DNA of 35,969 nt, taken from the NCBI GenBank assembly GCA_036272915.1, contig DATAXV010000004.1, forward strand, positions 1-35,969, read 5' to 3'. How positions within the stretch are numbered: position 1 is the first letter of the stretch; every line of letters starts with the position of its first letter. This stretch comes from DATAXV01 sp036272915 (lineage in GTDB: Bacteria > Chloroflexota > Dormibacteria > Dormibacterales > Dormibacteraceae). The position numbers and the translations under genes are program-made. Below, in pieces: positions 7,418 to 15,382 of the stretch. The notes beneath the pieces were generated by a model. It had not been told where the DNA came from. It was given only the letters and a program-made list of their open reading frames with translations, and did no database searches.

Positions 7418-9219
7418 TGGCAGGGCTCCGAGTTCATGGTCTTCCAACCGGTGTCCATGGCCAGCACCCGGATCTGGCTGGCCGCCTTCTTGGCCGGGAT
7501 CTCGAGCAGGGCGACGCCGTCCTGGGTGATGTTGGCCCGGCGGAGGTTGCCGCTGGGCTGGAAGGGCGAGGAGCCCTGGGCGCTGAAGCAGCCGTGCGTG
7601 CTCGAGTAGCTCTCCTGCCACTGGAAGGAGATCAGGGCGACGGCGCCGCCGCCCTGCAGCGAGAACGTGCTCCGGACCTGCGGGTTGATGTAGGAGTTGC
7701 GGACCTTGACGCCCTGCTGGGCGTCGCTGCTGTCCTGGCTTGCCGTACCGGCGATCGAGCTGCTGGTGTAGAGGCCGGCGACCAAGGGCATGCCGGCCGG
7801 CGCCGCCCCGCTGACCGAGCCCGCGGTCAGGTACTGCATGTAGTCGGCGGCGGCGGTGTCCGGAGCCATGAGCAGGGACCTGGTCCGACCGGAGCCGACC
7901 TGCGTGACCTGACCCTGGTCGCTGAGGGCGACGTCGGGCCGGGCGGCCGGCACCGGGGAGTCGTCGAGCAGCGTCGCCGTCCAGGGGCTGCCCGCGTTGG
8001 GCCGCTGGAAGAGGAGGTAGATCCGCTCGCCGGCGACCGAGCTGCCGGAGCTGGTGTTGACCACCCCGGAGACCATGAAGTCGGCCGGGTAGGAGACCTG
8101 GTGGGGAACGTAGACCTTGGTCACGAGGAGGTTGCGGCCGAGGTCGTCGACGCCGGTCGCGCCCGCGCTCCGGCCGACCAGCTGGTCGTTGACGAAGGTC
8201 AGGGCCTGATCGCTGAAGTAGCGGGAGAGCGAGGTCGCGTCACCGTCGACGTAGGCCTCCTCGGCGGCTGACCAGGCGGAGGTCGCGATCTGACGGGCCT
8301 GCCCGGCGTTGACCACCTGGTCGGTCAGCGAGGGACCGACCGGGAGCAGACCGCCGAGGGCCAGGAAGACGGTCAGCGCACCGCCCACGGCCATCCCCGG
8401 GAGCGCCCGGTTGGGCTCGGACGGAGCCGGCGCGTTGCGCTTCGCCGACCGCGCCCGCGCCGGGCGCCGGGTGGCGAGGCGGCCGCGGAGCTCGCCCCAG
8501 GCGCCGAAGCCGGCTCCGACGAGAAGGCCGAGCAGCGGCAGCAGAAGACTGCGCGAGTCGGCCGGCGAGAGCGGTCCCGCCTGCTGCAGCCAGAGCCCCT
8601 CACCGATGCCGGCGGCGAGGCCGCCACCGAGGAGCGTGATCCAGCGGACCGCCCGCTCGCGGGTGGTCGGGCCGACCGAGCCCGGCCGGCCGGCCGCCCA
8701 GCCGAGGAGCAGCAGCCCGCCCAGCAGCAGGATCAGGGAGACGATCCCGACCACGGTCAGCAGCGGGTTGGCCGAGGTCTGGACGACCACCTCCGCCGAG
8801 CAGTTGGTGGTGCTCGCGGTGACGCCGAAGCGGCGCATCACCGGCGATACCGTCCACGGCCCGTCGACCCACTCCTGGCCGGCCGCCTGACCCCAGGAGA
8901 TGGGGAGGGCGATGCCGAACAGCTGCGGCTGGATCTGCACCTGCGGCTGGCCCGGGCTGGCACCGGCCAGGACCAGCAGCGTGTCGCCCTGGCGGACCCG
9001 CCAGAGGTCGAGGGAGGTCAGATCCACCGCCGAGATCCCCGGCGCGCCCTTCATGACGCGCTGGAAGATCTGCTTGGCAGTCCCCCCGCTGGTGCTGGCA
9101 TAGCCGGTGGCAACGCAGTTGCCGCCGCTGATGCTCGCGCTCACCGGCGCCGCGCCCAGAAGGACCAGCGCGCAGGCAAGCGACAACGTCGTGACGAAGA
9201 CTCTTAGGTATCCTTTCAT
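7414..9219 (-). CDS. Multi-pass membrane protein with secreted C-terminal domain
   Basis: This protein of 601 residues begins with a signal peptide (MKGYLRVFVTTLSLACALVL) and an outside domain of about 120 residues. Four hydrophobic segments follow: LLTVVGIVSLILLLGGLLLLG, WITLLGGGLAAGIG, LLLPLLGLLVGAGFGAW, and MAVGGALTVFLALGGLL. A basic alanine/proline-rich linker lies between the third and fourth. The last 290 residues form an outside domain related to the coupled lipoprotein downstream. The start is ATG 9219, preceded by GGGGAA; longer frames upstream lack a signal peptide. The shared domain and ATGA overlap suggest the pair works as one envelope complex, for example in sensing, secretion or wall maintenance. 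No catalytic motif was seen. Confidence 0.7.
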   Translation of the reverse strand: MKGYLRVFVTTLSLACALVLLGAAPVSASISGGNCVATGYASTSGGTAKQIFQRVMKGAPGISAVDLTSLDLWRVRQGDTLLVLAGASPGQPQVQIQPQLFGIALPISWGQAAGQEWVDGPWTVSPVMRRFGVTASTTNCSAEVVVQTSANPLLTVVGIVSLILLLGGLLLLGWAAGRPGSVGPTTRERAVRWITLLGGGLAAGIGEGLWLQQAGPLSPADSRSLLLPLLGLLVGAGFGAWGELRGRLATRRPARARSAKRNAPAPSEPNRALPGMAVGGALTVFLALGGLLPVGPSLTDQVVNAGQARQIATSAWSAAEEAYVDGDATSLSRYFSDQALTFVNDQLVGRSAGATGVDDLGRNLLVTKVYVPHQVSYPADFMVSGVVNTSSGSSVAGERIYLLFQRPNAGSPWTATLLDDSPVPAARPDVALSDQGQVTQVGSGRTRSLLMAPDTAAADYMQYLTAGSVSGAAPAGMPLVAGLYTSSSIAGTASQDSSDAQQGVKVRNSYINPQVRSTFSLQGGGAVALISFQWQESYSSTHGCFSAQGSSPFQPSGNLRRANITQDGVALLEIPAKKAASQIRVLAMDTGWKTMNSEPCQ

Positions 9220-9601
9220 TTCCCCGCGCGGCCCATGGTGGCAGATCCGGTCCGCTGAATGCCACCGCCCGACGCGAGTTGGTGGATGCCACTGCAGCCC
9301 CTCCGGCCGGTCCCGTTGAGTTCCGGCGAACCTTCGTAGCCGGCTTCCTTGAGGTCGGCGTCGCCCCTCACCGCACATTCCCGCCGGAGGTGCCGGGATG
9401 TGTCATCGGCCTGTCGATCGCGGCGCTCCCCACACATCCACGGGCTGTGAAACAAGGGGTGGGCTACAGACATGGGTGAGTCTCGATATCAGAGAAGATT
9501 TCACCGCCGTCTCTGTCAGCGTCAGTGCCGGCGGTGAGTCGGTGGCGGTCCCGCCCCGGGGGAGGGGAGACCCGGCCGGTGGTGGCGTCCGGACGCCGCC
9601 C
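9220..9601 (-). other. 382-base non-coding gap with a terminator palindrome
   Basis: No open frame here looks like a protein. It must hold the promoter of the coupled envelope pair, but no TAnnnT lies close to ATG 9219. The 3' side of the lipoprotein gene at 9602 is marked by the palindrome at 9584-9597, next to further G- and C-runs. Confidence 0.4.
9584..9597 (-). terminator. Palindrome after the GCW-motif lipoprotein gene
   Basis: Perfect 14-base palindrome GGCGTCCGGACGCC starting four bases past the minus-strand stop codon at 9602. As RNA it gives a five-base stem with a CCGG loop. No T tract follows. Confidence 0.35.
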
Positions 9602-10045
9602 CTACCCCTTCTTGGGGTTCTTGACCCGAAGGGTGAGGGTCCCCTGCGCCGACCCCGTCTCCAGGCTCAGGTTCCAGCAGCCGGCGGTGGGGAACTTGAG
9701 CCTGGTGACGTACACGTCGTTGTTCCCGGACACGCTGGATCGGGGAACGTTGACCTCGAAATGGCGTGAGGACCCGTTCTCGCCGGCCTGGATCTGGAGC
9801 TGCGGTCCGCCCTGCATGCGGCTGACGAACCACTGGAAGGCGGTGGGGACCCCGGGCCGGGGCAGGCCGCCGGTCATGAAGCCGATGAAAGAGGAGGTGG
9901 GGCTGGCCTCGACCGTCGGGACCTTGCCGTGATCGACGACCCCTGTGGGCTGGCAGGGCGTGGGCGCCGCGCTGCACGCCGCCAGCAGGAGCACGGCCAG
10001 TGCGGTCAGCCCGGCGCCGACCAGGGTCCACATCCAAACGCGCAC
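9602..10045 (-). CDS. Secreted lipoprotein with C-terminal beta domain
   Basis: This protein of 147 residues starts with a membrane run (WMWTLVGAGLTALAVLLLAAC) ending in a lipobox at LAAC. The mature part has a beta-rich C-terminus with FPTAGCWNLSLETGSAQ and a final LTLRVKNPKKG. The GCW(x)(L/V) turn followed by a last strand is common in small secreted beta-sandwich domains of unknown function. Start choice is between GTG 10045 and ATG 10033, which differ by four residues; the GTG is preceded six bases upstream by CACACT, a weak version of the -10 pattern seen elsewhere here. It is divergent from the GNAT gene. Confidence 0.65.
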   Translation of the reverse strand: MRVWMWTLVGAGLTALAVLLLAACSAAPTPCQPTGVVDHGKVPTVEASPTSSFIGFMTGGLPRPGVPTAFQWFVSRMQGGPQLQIQAGENGSSRHFEVNVPRSSVSGNNDVYVTRLKFPTAGCWNLSLETGSAQGTLTLRVKNPKKG

Positions 10046-10091
10046 CAGCGCAGTGTGGCAGAGCGTGGATGGCTCGATCAGAATCGAAGTC

Positions 10092-10640
10092 GTGGAGTCC
10101 CGAGGAGGGCTGCGGACCGCCACGCTCGATGACGTGGCGGCCATCGCCCGCGTCAACGTCCTGAGCTGGCGCGAGACCTATCCCGGCCTGCTACCCCGTT
10201 CGTACCTGCGCAGCCTCGACGTCGACCAGCTGACCTCCCGCTGGCGGGATCTGATCCGCTGGCAGCAGCCGACCCAGGTGACGATGGTGGTGGAGCAGGA
10301 CGGCGAGGTCGTCGGCTTCGCCAACGCCGGCCCGGCCCGGCAGCGGCCGCCGGCGCACCAGGGCGAGCTCTACGCCATCTACCTGCTCGCCCGTGCTCAG
10401 GGCAGGGGCTGGGGCCGGGCCCTGGTCCAGGCGCAGGCCGCCCATCTCCTCGGTCACGGCATGCCGCGCATGCAGATCTGGGCGCTCCGCGACAACGGAC
10501 CCGCGCGCCGCTTCTACGAGCACCTGGGTGGGACCCTGCTCGCCGAGCGCGACCTGGTCATGGACGGGGTCCGTGCCAAGGAGGTCTGCTACGGCTGGGA
10601 CGACCTCGGCCCGCTGCTGGCCAGCCGCGCGGCTCAGTAG
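10092..10640 (+). CDS. GNAT-family N-acetyltransferase
   Basis: This protein of about 182 residues has the full GNAT order. The N-terminal strand-helix is LRTATLDDVAAIARVNVLSWRETYPGLLP, then come strand VVGFANAG and YAIYLLARAQGRGWGRALVQ. The last holds the acetyl-CoA pyrophosphate loop Q/R-x-x-G-x-G/A. IWALRDNGPARRFYEHLGG completes motif B. The WRETYPGLLP segment is common in acetyltransferases of small amines or tRNA-linked substrates, but the substrate is unknown. Several upstream GTG codons (10053, 10065) are possible starts; GTG 10092 gives the length typical of the family. Its end overlaps the convergent patatin gene by seven bases. Confidence 0.8.
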   Translation: MESRGGLRTATLDDVAAIARVNVLSWRETYPGLLPRSYLRSLDVDQLTSRWRDLIRWQQPTQVTMVVEQDGEVVGFANAGPARQRPPAHQGELYAIYLLARAQGRGWGRALVQAQAAHLLGHGMPRMQIWALRDNGPARRFYEHLGGTLLAERDLVMDGVRAKEVCYGWDDLGPLLASRAAQ

Positions 10641-11554
10641 CCGAGCTCGTCCAGCTGCGCGGTGACCTGGGCCTCGGCCCTGGCCATCAGCCTCGCCACC
10701 ATCGCCGGCGTGTAGTCGAAGCTGGTGATCGCCTCGCCGGCGTCGGCGTGGATGACGTGCAGCGAGCCCCTGCCCTCGAGCCGCTCGCGCACGGCGTCGG
10801 CCTCCAGCTGCTGCTGGCGCTGCAGGGAGAGCGCGATCGAGCCGAGGGCGTTGTCGAGCAGGTTGGTCGGCGCCGACTGCCGGGGATGGGCGGGGCCCAC
10901 GTCGCAGGCCAGGATCGTCCCGCAGCCCTGCCGCACCAGGTGGGACAGCGGCTGGTTGGAGACCATGCCCCCGTCGACCAGGATCCTCGAGCGGCCGTTC
11001 ACCTCCATCTGCACCCAGGGGAAGAGGCCGGGGATGGCGGTCGAGGCGATGATGGCGTCGACCACGTCGGTCCCTTCCGGGAACCAGCAGGGCTCGCCGA
11101 TGATCCGGTCGGCGGCGGCGATGGCGAGGGGCGGTCCGGGGAGATCGTCGAGGGAGGGGTCGTCGAGGCTGAAGCGCTGGCGGAGGGCGGCGCGGAGGAT
11201 CGGCGCCAGCGGGTGGTTGTCGCCGACGCTCTTCCAGTGGCCGATGCCGAGGTGGAGCAGGACCTGCCACCAGCGCAGGCCGAGGACGCCGTCGTTGACC
11301 TGCCGGCCGAGCACGTCGGCCGCCATCTGGACGCCGGTGCCGCCCTCGTCGTCGAGGACGTGGGCGAGGCCGGTGATCGAGCCCGAGCTGACGCCGGCGA
11401 TGGCGTCGGGCCGGATGCCGCGCCGGATCACGGCCATGGCCATGCCCAGCTCGACGACGAGGAGGGGGCCGGAGCCAGCGTAGGAGAGGCCGAGGCGTCC
11501 CGGGTCGGCGCGGGCGACCTCCTCCGTGGAGGGCAGCTGCGAGAGCTGGCTCAC
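10634..11554 (-). CDS. Patatin-like phospholipase
   Basis: This protein of 306 residues belongs to the patatin/RssA family of Ser-Asp lipid acyl hydrolases. The nucleophile elbow is GVSSGS (Ser56) and the second catalytic motif is RILVDGGMVSN with its Asp. IASTAIPGLFPWV before that motif is also typical. The usual glycine-rich oxyanion loop (GGGxxG) near the N-terminus is replaced by LSYAGSGPLL, so catalysis may be altered. It is the last gene of a minus-strand group with a PPOX/F420-type oxidoreductase (12-base gap) and a DUF3237 protein. The start is GTG 11554. Likely cytosolic, since no signal peptide is present. Confidence 0.85.
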   Translation of the reverse strand: MSQLSQLPSTEEVARADPGRLGLSYAGSGPLLVVELGMAMAVIRRGIRPDAIAGVSSGSITGLAHVLDDEGGTGVQMAADVLGRQVNDGVLGLRWWQVLLHLGIGHWKSVGDNHPLAPILRAALRQRFSLDDPSLDDLPGPPLAIAAADRIIGEPCWFPEGTDVVDAIIASTAIPGLFPWVQMEVNGRSRILVDGGMVSNQPLSHLVRQGCGTILACDVGPAHPRQSAPTNLLDNALGSIALSLQRQQQLEADAVRERLEGRGSLHVIHADAGEAITSFDYTPAMVARLMARAEAQVTAQLDELGY

Positions 11555-11566
11555 GATGCGCGCCGA

Positions 11567-11995
11567 TCAGCCGGCGATGTCGTCGATGGCGAGGACCCGC
11601 TCCGGGTGGACCCGGACCAGGAGCTCGCCGGGGACCGCGTTGCGACGCCCGTACGCCTCCGCCTGCTCCTCGCCCATGTAGCGGGCGCCGAGGAGGGTGG
11701 CGTAGCGGAGCAGCTCGCCGGGCTCCTCGCTCGCCTCCGCCCGCCCGTCGACGGTGACGAAGGCGAAGGGAGGGCGGGTGTCGTCGGCGCAGAGCGAGAC
11801 CCTGCCGTCACGCCGCATGGACCGTCCCTTGATCGTGTCGCGGTGGGTGGTGAAGACCACGTCGTCGCCGTCGAGGACGAACCAGATCGGCACCACGTGG
11901 GGGGAGCCGTCGCGGCGAACGGTCGCCAGCCTCCCGGTTCGGGTGCCCTCGGACAGGAAGGCCCGCCACTCGTCGCGGCTCATCAGTCTGCTCAT
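11567..11995 (-). CDS. PPOX-class flavin/F420-dependent oxidoreductase
   Basis: This protein of 142 residues has a split-barrel pyridoxamine-phosphate-oxidase-like fold. Signature stretches are TGRLATVRRDGSPHVVPIWF, VVFTTHRDTIKGRSMRRDGR and PPFAFVTVDGRAE. The IKGRSMRRD loop fits the cofactor-phosphate-binding segment of F420-binding members of the family. Such enzymes reduce or bind F420, FMN or heme-like ligands; the exact substrate is not visible. ATG 11995 has a clear GGAGG about seven bases upstream, which settles the start against longer frames. The gene lies between a DUF3237 protein and a patatin in one minus-strand group. Confidence 0.8.
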   Translation of the reverse strand: MSRLMSRDEWRAFLSEGTRTGRLATVRRDGSPHVVPIWFVLDGDDVVFTTHRDTIKGRSMRRDGRVSLCADDTRPPFAFVTVDGRAEASEEPGELLRYATLLGARYMGEEQAEAYGRRNAVPGELLVRVHPERVLAIDDIAG

Positions 11996-12050
11996 GGGAC
12001 GCCTCCATGCTCGCGGGAGGACCGGGCGCCGGGCTCGGCGCCGGTCCCTG

Positions 12051-12539
12051 TCAGAGGATCTCGAAGAAATGGTAGATGGGACCCTCGGGCGGCCGGCGCC
12101 CGACGCCGACGGCCACGATCCGGTTGAGCCAGGCATAGGCCGGTGCCGCGGTGATGAACCGGGCGGTGACGCGGAAGTAGTAGCTGGAGGGATCCACCAC
12201 CTCGCCCCGCGCCAGCGCCGCCATCACCTCGGGCGGGCCGTGCCGGTGCCCGGTGTAGTGGAGCTCGATCAGCGCCCCGTCCTCGGTCCGGAGCAGGGCC
12301 CGGACGTCGATCTGGGTGGCCCCGCCGGCGCCGATCGTCATCCAGTCCCCGCCCACCGGCAGCACCTCGCCGCGGATCTGGGGGCCGTCGAACTCGCCGG
12401 CCTGGATGGCGACGATCCGCCGCCTCGTCTCGCCGGTCCCGCCCAGCTCGTAGGGCGCCGAGACCCGCGCCGTGAGGCGGAAGAGCGGCCGCGAGCGCAG
12501 CTCCACCTCGGGATCCGCCGACGGGGTTGGCTCGGTCAC
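12051..12539 (-). CDS. DUF3237 family protein
   Basis: This protein of 162 residues matches DUF3237 closely. Landmarks are the core GGDWMTIGAGGATQIDVRALL, then RTEDGALIELHYTGHRHGP, VVDPSSYYFRVTARF and YAWLNRIVAVGVGRRP, ending in YHFFEIL. The family forms a small beta-barrel whose biochemical role has not been established. The start is GTG 12539, with a GGGAGGA Shine-Dalgarno about seven bases upstream. It is the first gene of a minus-strand group with the PPOX enzyme and patatin. It is divergent from the lipoate-ligase-like gene, leaving about 145 bases between them. Confidence 0.85.
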   Translation of the reverse strand: MTEPTPSADPEVELRSRPLFRLTARVSAPYELGGTGETRRRIVAIQAGEFDGPQIRGEVLPVGGDWMTIGAGGATQIDVRALLRTEDGALIELHYTGHRHGPPEVMAALARGEVVDPSSYYFRVTARFITAAPAYAWLNRIVAVGVGRRPPEGPIYHFFEIL

Positions 12540-12685
12540 GGGCTGGTCCTCCCTGAGACTCGGATAGGCGCCTGGATGGGCGCGCCCTCCGAGCTCATTA
12601 TGCCCAGCCCGGGACCCCTCCCGGACATCGCCGGCCGCTACCGTAGCGATGGTGGCGGCCCTCTCCGAACCGACCTGGCGGTGCC

Positions 12686-13462
12686 GTGCGCCTCGGTGAC
12701 CTCGGCTGGGAGCTGCTGACGCCGAGCCCGCTCGAGCCGCACCTGCAGATGGCCCTCGACGAGGTCCTGCTCGAGGAGGTGGCGGCCGGGCTCCGACCGC
12801 CCACCCTTCGCTTCTGGACGTTCAGCGCCCCGGCCCTGGTCCTCGGCTCGAACCAGGTCCTCGCCAACGAGGTCGACGCCGGCGCCGCCGCCGAGCTCGG
12901 CTACGTCGTGGCCCGCCGGATGAGCGGCGGCGGCACCATGATCGTCGCCCCCGGCAGCGTCGTCACCTACTCCCTCTACGCTCCCGAGCTGCTGGTCAGG
13001 GGCATGAGCTTCATCGAGTCCTACGCCTTCCTCGACGCCTGGGCGGTGGCCGGCCTGCGCGGGATCGGCGTCCCCGCCTCCTACCGGCCGATCAACGACA
13101 TCGTCTCGCCCGAGGGCAAGATCGCCGGCGCCGCGCAGGCCCGGCGGCGGAGGACCGTGCTCCATCACACGACCATGGCCTACGACCTGGATCCGGCCAT
13201 CGTCCCCCGTCTGATCCGCATCGGCCGGCCGGCGGTGGTGGCGCGCGGCGTGCGCAGCGCCGAGAAGGTGGTGACCCCGATCCGGCGCTGGACCGACCTC
13301 TCCCCGGAGCGGGTGACGCGAAGCCTGATCGCGACGTTCGGCGCGGAGGCGCCGCTGACCCCTGGCCGCGTCGGCCCGGGGACGCTGGACCGGGCCCGGC
13401 GGCTGGTCGAGACCCGCTACGGCCGCCCCGACTGGATCGACCGCCTCAGCCGGGAGCCCTGA
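12686..13462 (+). CDS. Lipoate-protein ligase A / octanoyltransferase family protein
   Basis: This protein of 258 residues has the BPL/LplA/LipB catalytic fold. Seen are MALDEVLLEEV, LVLGSNQ, the RR-x-S-GGG motif in VVARRMSGGGTMI (acyl-chain pocket), PINDIV and the binding lysine in EGKIAGAAQ, followed by RTVLHHTTMAYDLD. In lipoate-protein ligases that lysine contacts the acyl group, and the enzyme attaches lipoate or octanoate to the lysine of E2 or GcvH proteins. No partner dehydrogenase is nearby, so the specificity remains open. The start is GTG 12686. The 3' end overlaps the convergent ComB-like gene by 17 bases. Confidence 0.85.
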   Translation: MRLGDLGWELLTPSPLEPHLQMALDEVLLEEVAAGLRPPTLRFWTFSAPALVLGSNQVLANEVDAGAAAELGYVVARRMSGGGTMIVAPGSVVTYSLYAPELLVRGMSFIESYAFLDAWAVAGLRGIGVPASYRPINDIVSPEGKIAGAAQARRRRTVLHHTTMAYDLDPAIVPRLIRIGRPAVVARGVRSAEKVVTPIRRWTDLSPERVTRSLIATFGAEAPLTPGRVGPGTLDRARRLVETRYGRPDWIDRLSREP

Positions 13463-14129
13463 CCGCCTCCACCCGAAGCCCGGCCTCGTCGCGGGTCACC
13501 GGCATGGCGAAGTCGAAGTGGTCGACGTCGAGGGCCAGGTCGAGGTCGGTGGGCGGGAAGCCGGGCACCTCGCCCGCCGCCAGCCGCTGATAGCGCGAGC
13601 TCGCCCGCAGCGGCGCCAGGAGCTCGCCGGCGTCGGGCCGGCCGCCGGTGAGGAGCGCCCCCAGGTAGGCGGCGCAGGCGCGGTCCTCCTCGTCGTCGGG
13701 GGCGGAGGGGATGATCGTGACCAGCTCCACCCCCAGCGACCGCACCAGCCGGATCGTCGCCGCGGCGACGACCATGCTCGCCACCAGCAGCCGCTCGGCG
13801 CCGCGCGCGGCGACCGCCGCCTGGGTGCCGGCGCTGGTGCGCTGGACCAGGACCCTTCCGCGCAGGTCGGTGGCGGCGACCTGGGTCGGCGAGTTGCTGA
13901 TCGGGATCCCGGGGATGGGCAGGCCGTCCTCCTCGGCGGAGACGACCGAGCCGGGGATGGTGCCGGCCAGCCGGCGGGCCTCGTCGACGCCTTGGACCAG
14001 GCGACAGCAGCGCGCGCCGCCGTGGAGCGCGTAGGCGCTGACGGTGAAGGCGCGGATGACATCGATGACGATGGCCGTGCCCTCGGCCCTTGCCGCCCCC
14101 TCGACTCCGCCGGCGACGACGACCTTCAG
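13446..14129 (-). CDS. ComB-like 2-phosphosulfolactate phosphatase, candidate CTG start
   Basis: This protein of about 227 residues matches the ComB family. Landmarks are EGTAIVIDVIRAFTVSAYAL, SAEEDGLPIPGIPISNSP, RVLVQRTSAGTQAAVAARGA, LLVASMVVAAATIRLV and the C-terminal PAYLGALLTGG-type region (AAYLGALLTGG). ComB removes phosphate from 2-phosphosulfolactate in coenzyme M synthesis; many bacterial homologues have no proven substrate. The conserved N-terminus (KVVVAGGVEGAARAEG) has no ATG, GTG or TTG before it in frame. The first such codon is GTG 13784, inside the domain. A CTG at 14129 has GGAGG six bases upstream and gives a start right at the expected place. The gene is divergent from the cupin gene. 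Confidence 0.75.
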   Translation of the reverse strand: MKVVVAGGVEGAARAEGTAIVIDVIRAFTVSAYALHGGARCCRLVQGVDEARRLAGTIPGSVVSAEEDGLPIPGIPISNSPTQVAATDLRGRVLVQRTSAGTQAAVAARGAERLLVASMVVAAATIRLVRSLGVELVTIIPSAPDDEEDRACAAYLGALLTGGRPDAGELLAPLRASSRYQRLAAGEVPGFPPTDLDLALDVDHFDFAMPVTRDEAGLRVEAVRAPG

Positions 14130-14164
14130 CAGATGCCTCCGGCTGTCCGCATCACAAGGTTGAT

Positions 14165-14170
14165 GATAAT
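14165..14170 (+). promoter_or_regulatory. -10 element of the cupin gene
   Basis: GATAAT, six bases before GTG 14177, close to the TATAAT consensus and at leaderless spacing. It overlaps the region just upstream of the divergent ComB-like gene. Confidence 0.45.
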
Positions 14171-14176
14171 TCCTCC

Positions 14177-14488
14177 GTGGAACACCGACCTCTGGGCTGG
14201 GAGCAGCTCGCCGACTGCGGCAGCATGCGGGTGATCGGGCTGCGCCTCCAACCCGGGCAGGTGGTGCCCGAGCATCGCAACGCGCTCCCGGTGGCGATGA
14301 TCGTCACCGAGGGCTCGCTCCGCTACAGCGAGGGACACCAGGAGGGGGAGGTCCACGCCGGCGAGCTGCTCCTGATCAACCCCGGCGAGCGGCACACCTA
14401 CTGGGCCGACGAGGCGACCAGCGCCTACATGGTCTTCGCCGGGCTGCCCGGCAGCCGCTCCCGGAGCTGGACCCTGCGCCGCCGCTGA
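14177..14488 (+). CDS. Small cupin-domain protein
   Basis: This protein of 103 residues is one conserved cupin barrel. LRLQPGQVVPEHRN corresponds to cupin motif 1, VAMIVTEGSLRYS to its end, and HAGELLLINPGERHTY to motif 2. Motif 1 keeps only one of the usual two histidines (EH rather than HxH), so metal binding is uncertain. GTG 14177 gives a natural length, with a GATAAT six bases upstream. The gene ends three bases from the convergent AIM24 gene. Possible roles range from ligand sensing to small-molecule isomerisation; nothing in the sequence decides. Confidence 0.75.
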   Translation: MEHRPLGWEQLADCGSMRVIGLRLQPGQVVPEHRNALPVAMIVTEGSLRYSEGHQEGEVHAGELLLINPGERHTYWADEATSAYMVFAGLPGSRSRSWTLRRR

Positions 14489-14491
14489 CGG

Positions 14492-15382
14492 CTACCAGCG
14501 GGAGACGGTGGCCGGGGAGTTCTGGACGATGTTGCCGGGCAGCTCCAGCGGGTCGTAGGCGGAGTGCACAGCCACCCTTCCCGGTCCGGCCAGCTCCAGG
14601 CAGATGTAGGAATTGCCCCAGCGGCCGAACGGGCGCCAGCTGGAGAAGGCGGGCTGCTCGAAGTGCAGCCGCATCTGAACCGAGGGGTCCTTGTAGAGCA
14701 GCGCGGTCGGCTTGATCAGGATCCGCTGACCCGGCGCCAGCGTCCGCACGAAGGCGTTGCCGGCGGCGTGGAGGACGAGCAGGCCGGGCCGGTCCCTGGC
14801 CACGAAGCGGTCCATGAACTGCCCGATCGGGAACGTCGTCTCGGTGTCGTTGTTGTCGTTGCCGGTGCGGCACGTGTACCAGACGTTGGTCTGGAACCAG
14901 TCGTACTCGACGGCGTGGTTGGCGACGACGAAGATGTGCTCGCGCACGTCGAGGGCCGTCCCCGGCTGCAGCGGCACCGCCACCATCTCGCCCGGAGCGT
15001 CCCGGGAGAAGGCGATGTGGCCGGGCCCATGGGCCTGGACCATGATCAGAGGCAGGCCGGCGAACATCCGGCGCCAGGCCCCCTTCATGGGCATGACCGA
15101 GATCTGCACGCCGGGGTCCATCCAGAGGACCTGGTGGTGGGCGAAGTAGACGCCGTCGCCCTGGGCGAGGTTGAAGTCGGCGACGGGGACGTAGGCGCCC
15201 TCGACCTGGCAGCTGGACTGGCCGCACTGGAGGCGGGCCATGTCCTTGATCGGCGGCAGCTCCTCCCAGCCCGAGTCGGAGACCTCCTCGCGGACGTCGA
15301 CGGGGGCGCCGCAGTGAGGGCAGCTGGCCTGGTTGTCGGGATCGCAGGAGAGGCCGCACCAGCGGCAGGTGTAGGTGCTCAC
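14492..15382 (-). CDS. AIM24-family protein with N-terminal zinc ribbon (copy B)
   Basis: This protein of 296 residues begins with a CxxC...CxxC zinc ribbon (CRWCG and CPHCG, residues 5-25), followed by the AIM24 (PF01987-type) beta-barrel. Barrel landmarks are CQVEGAYVPVADFNLA, QGDGVYFAHHQVLWMDP, GHIAFSRDAPGEMVAVPL, ALDVREHIFVVANHAVEYD, FMDRFVARDRPGLLVLHAAGN and ELAGPGRVAVHS. Relative to copy A it has a longer loop of about 35 residues around NDNNDTETTF and a longer C-terminus. It starts with GTG 15382, overlapping the stop of copy A (GTGA), so the two are co-translated. AIM24 proteins form trimeric or oligomeric shells of unclear function, intracellular here as no signal peptide is seen. 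Confidence 0.85.
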   Translation of the reverse strand: MSTYTCRWCGLSCDPDNQASCPHCGAPVDVREEVSDSGWEELPPIKDMARLQCGQSSCQVEGAYVPVADFNLAQGDGVYFAHHQVLWMDPGVQISVMPMKGAWRRMFAGLPLIMVQAHGPGHIAFSRDAPGEMVAVPLQPGTALDVREHIFVVANHAVEYDWFQTNVWYTCRTGNDNNDTETTFPIGQFMDRFVARDRPGLLVLHAAGNAFVRTLAPGQRILIKPTALLYKDPSVQMRLHFEQPAFSSWRPFGRWGNSYICLELAGPGRVAVHSAYDPLELPGNIVQNSPATVSRW

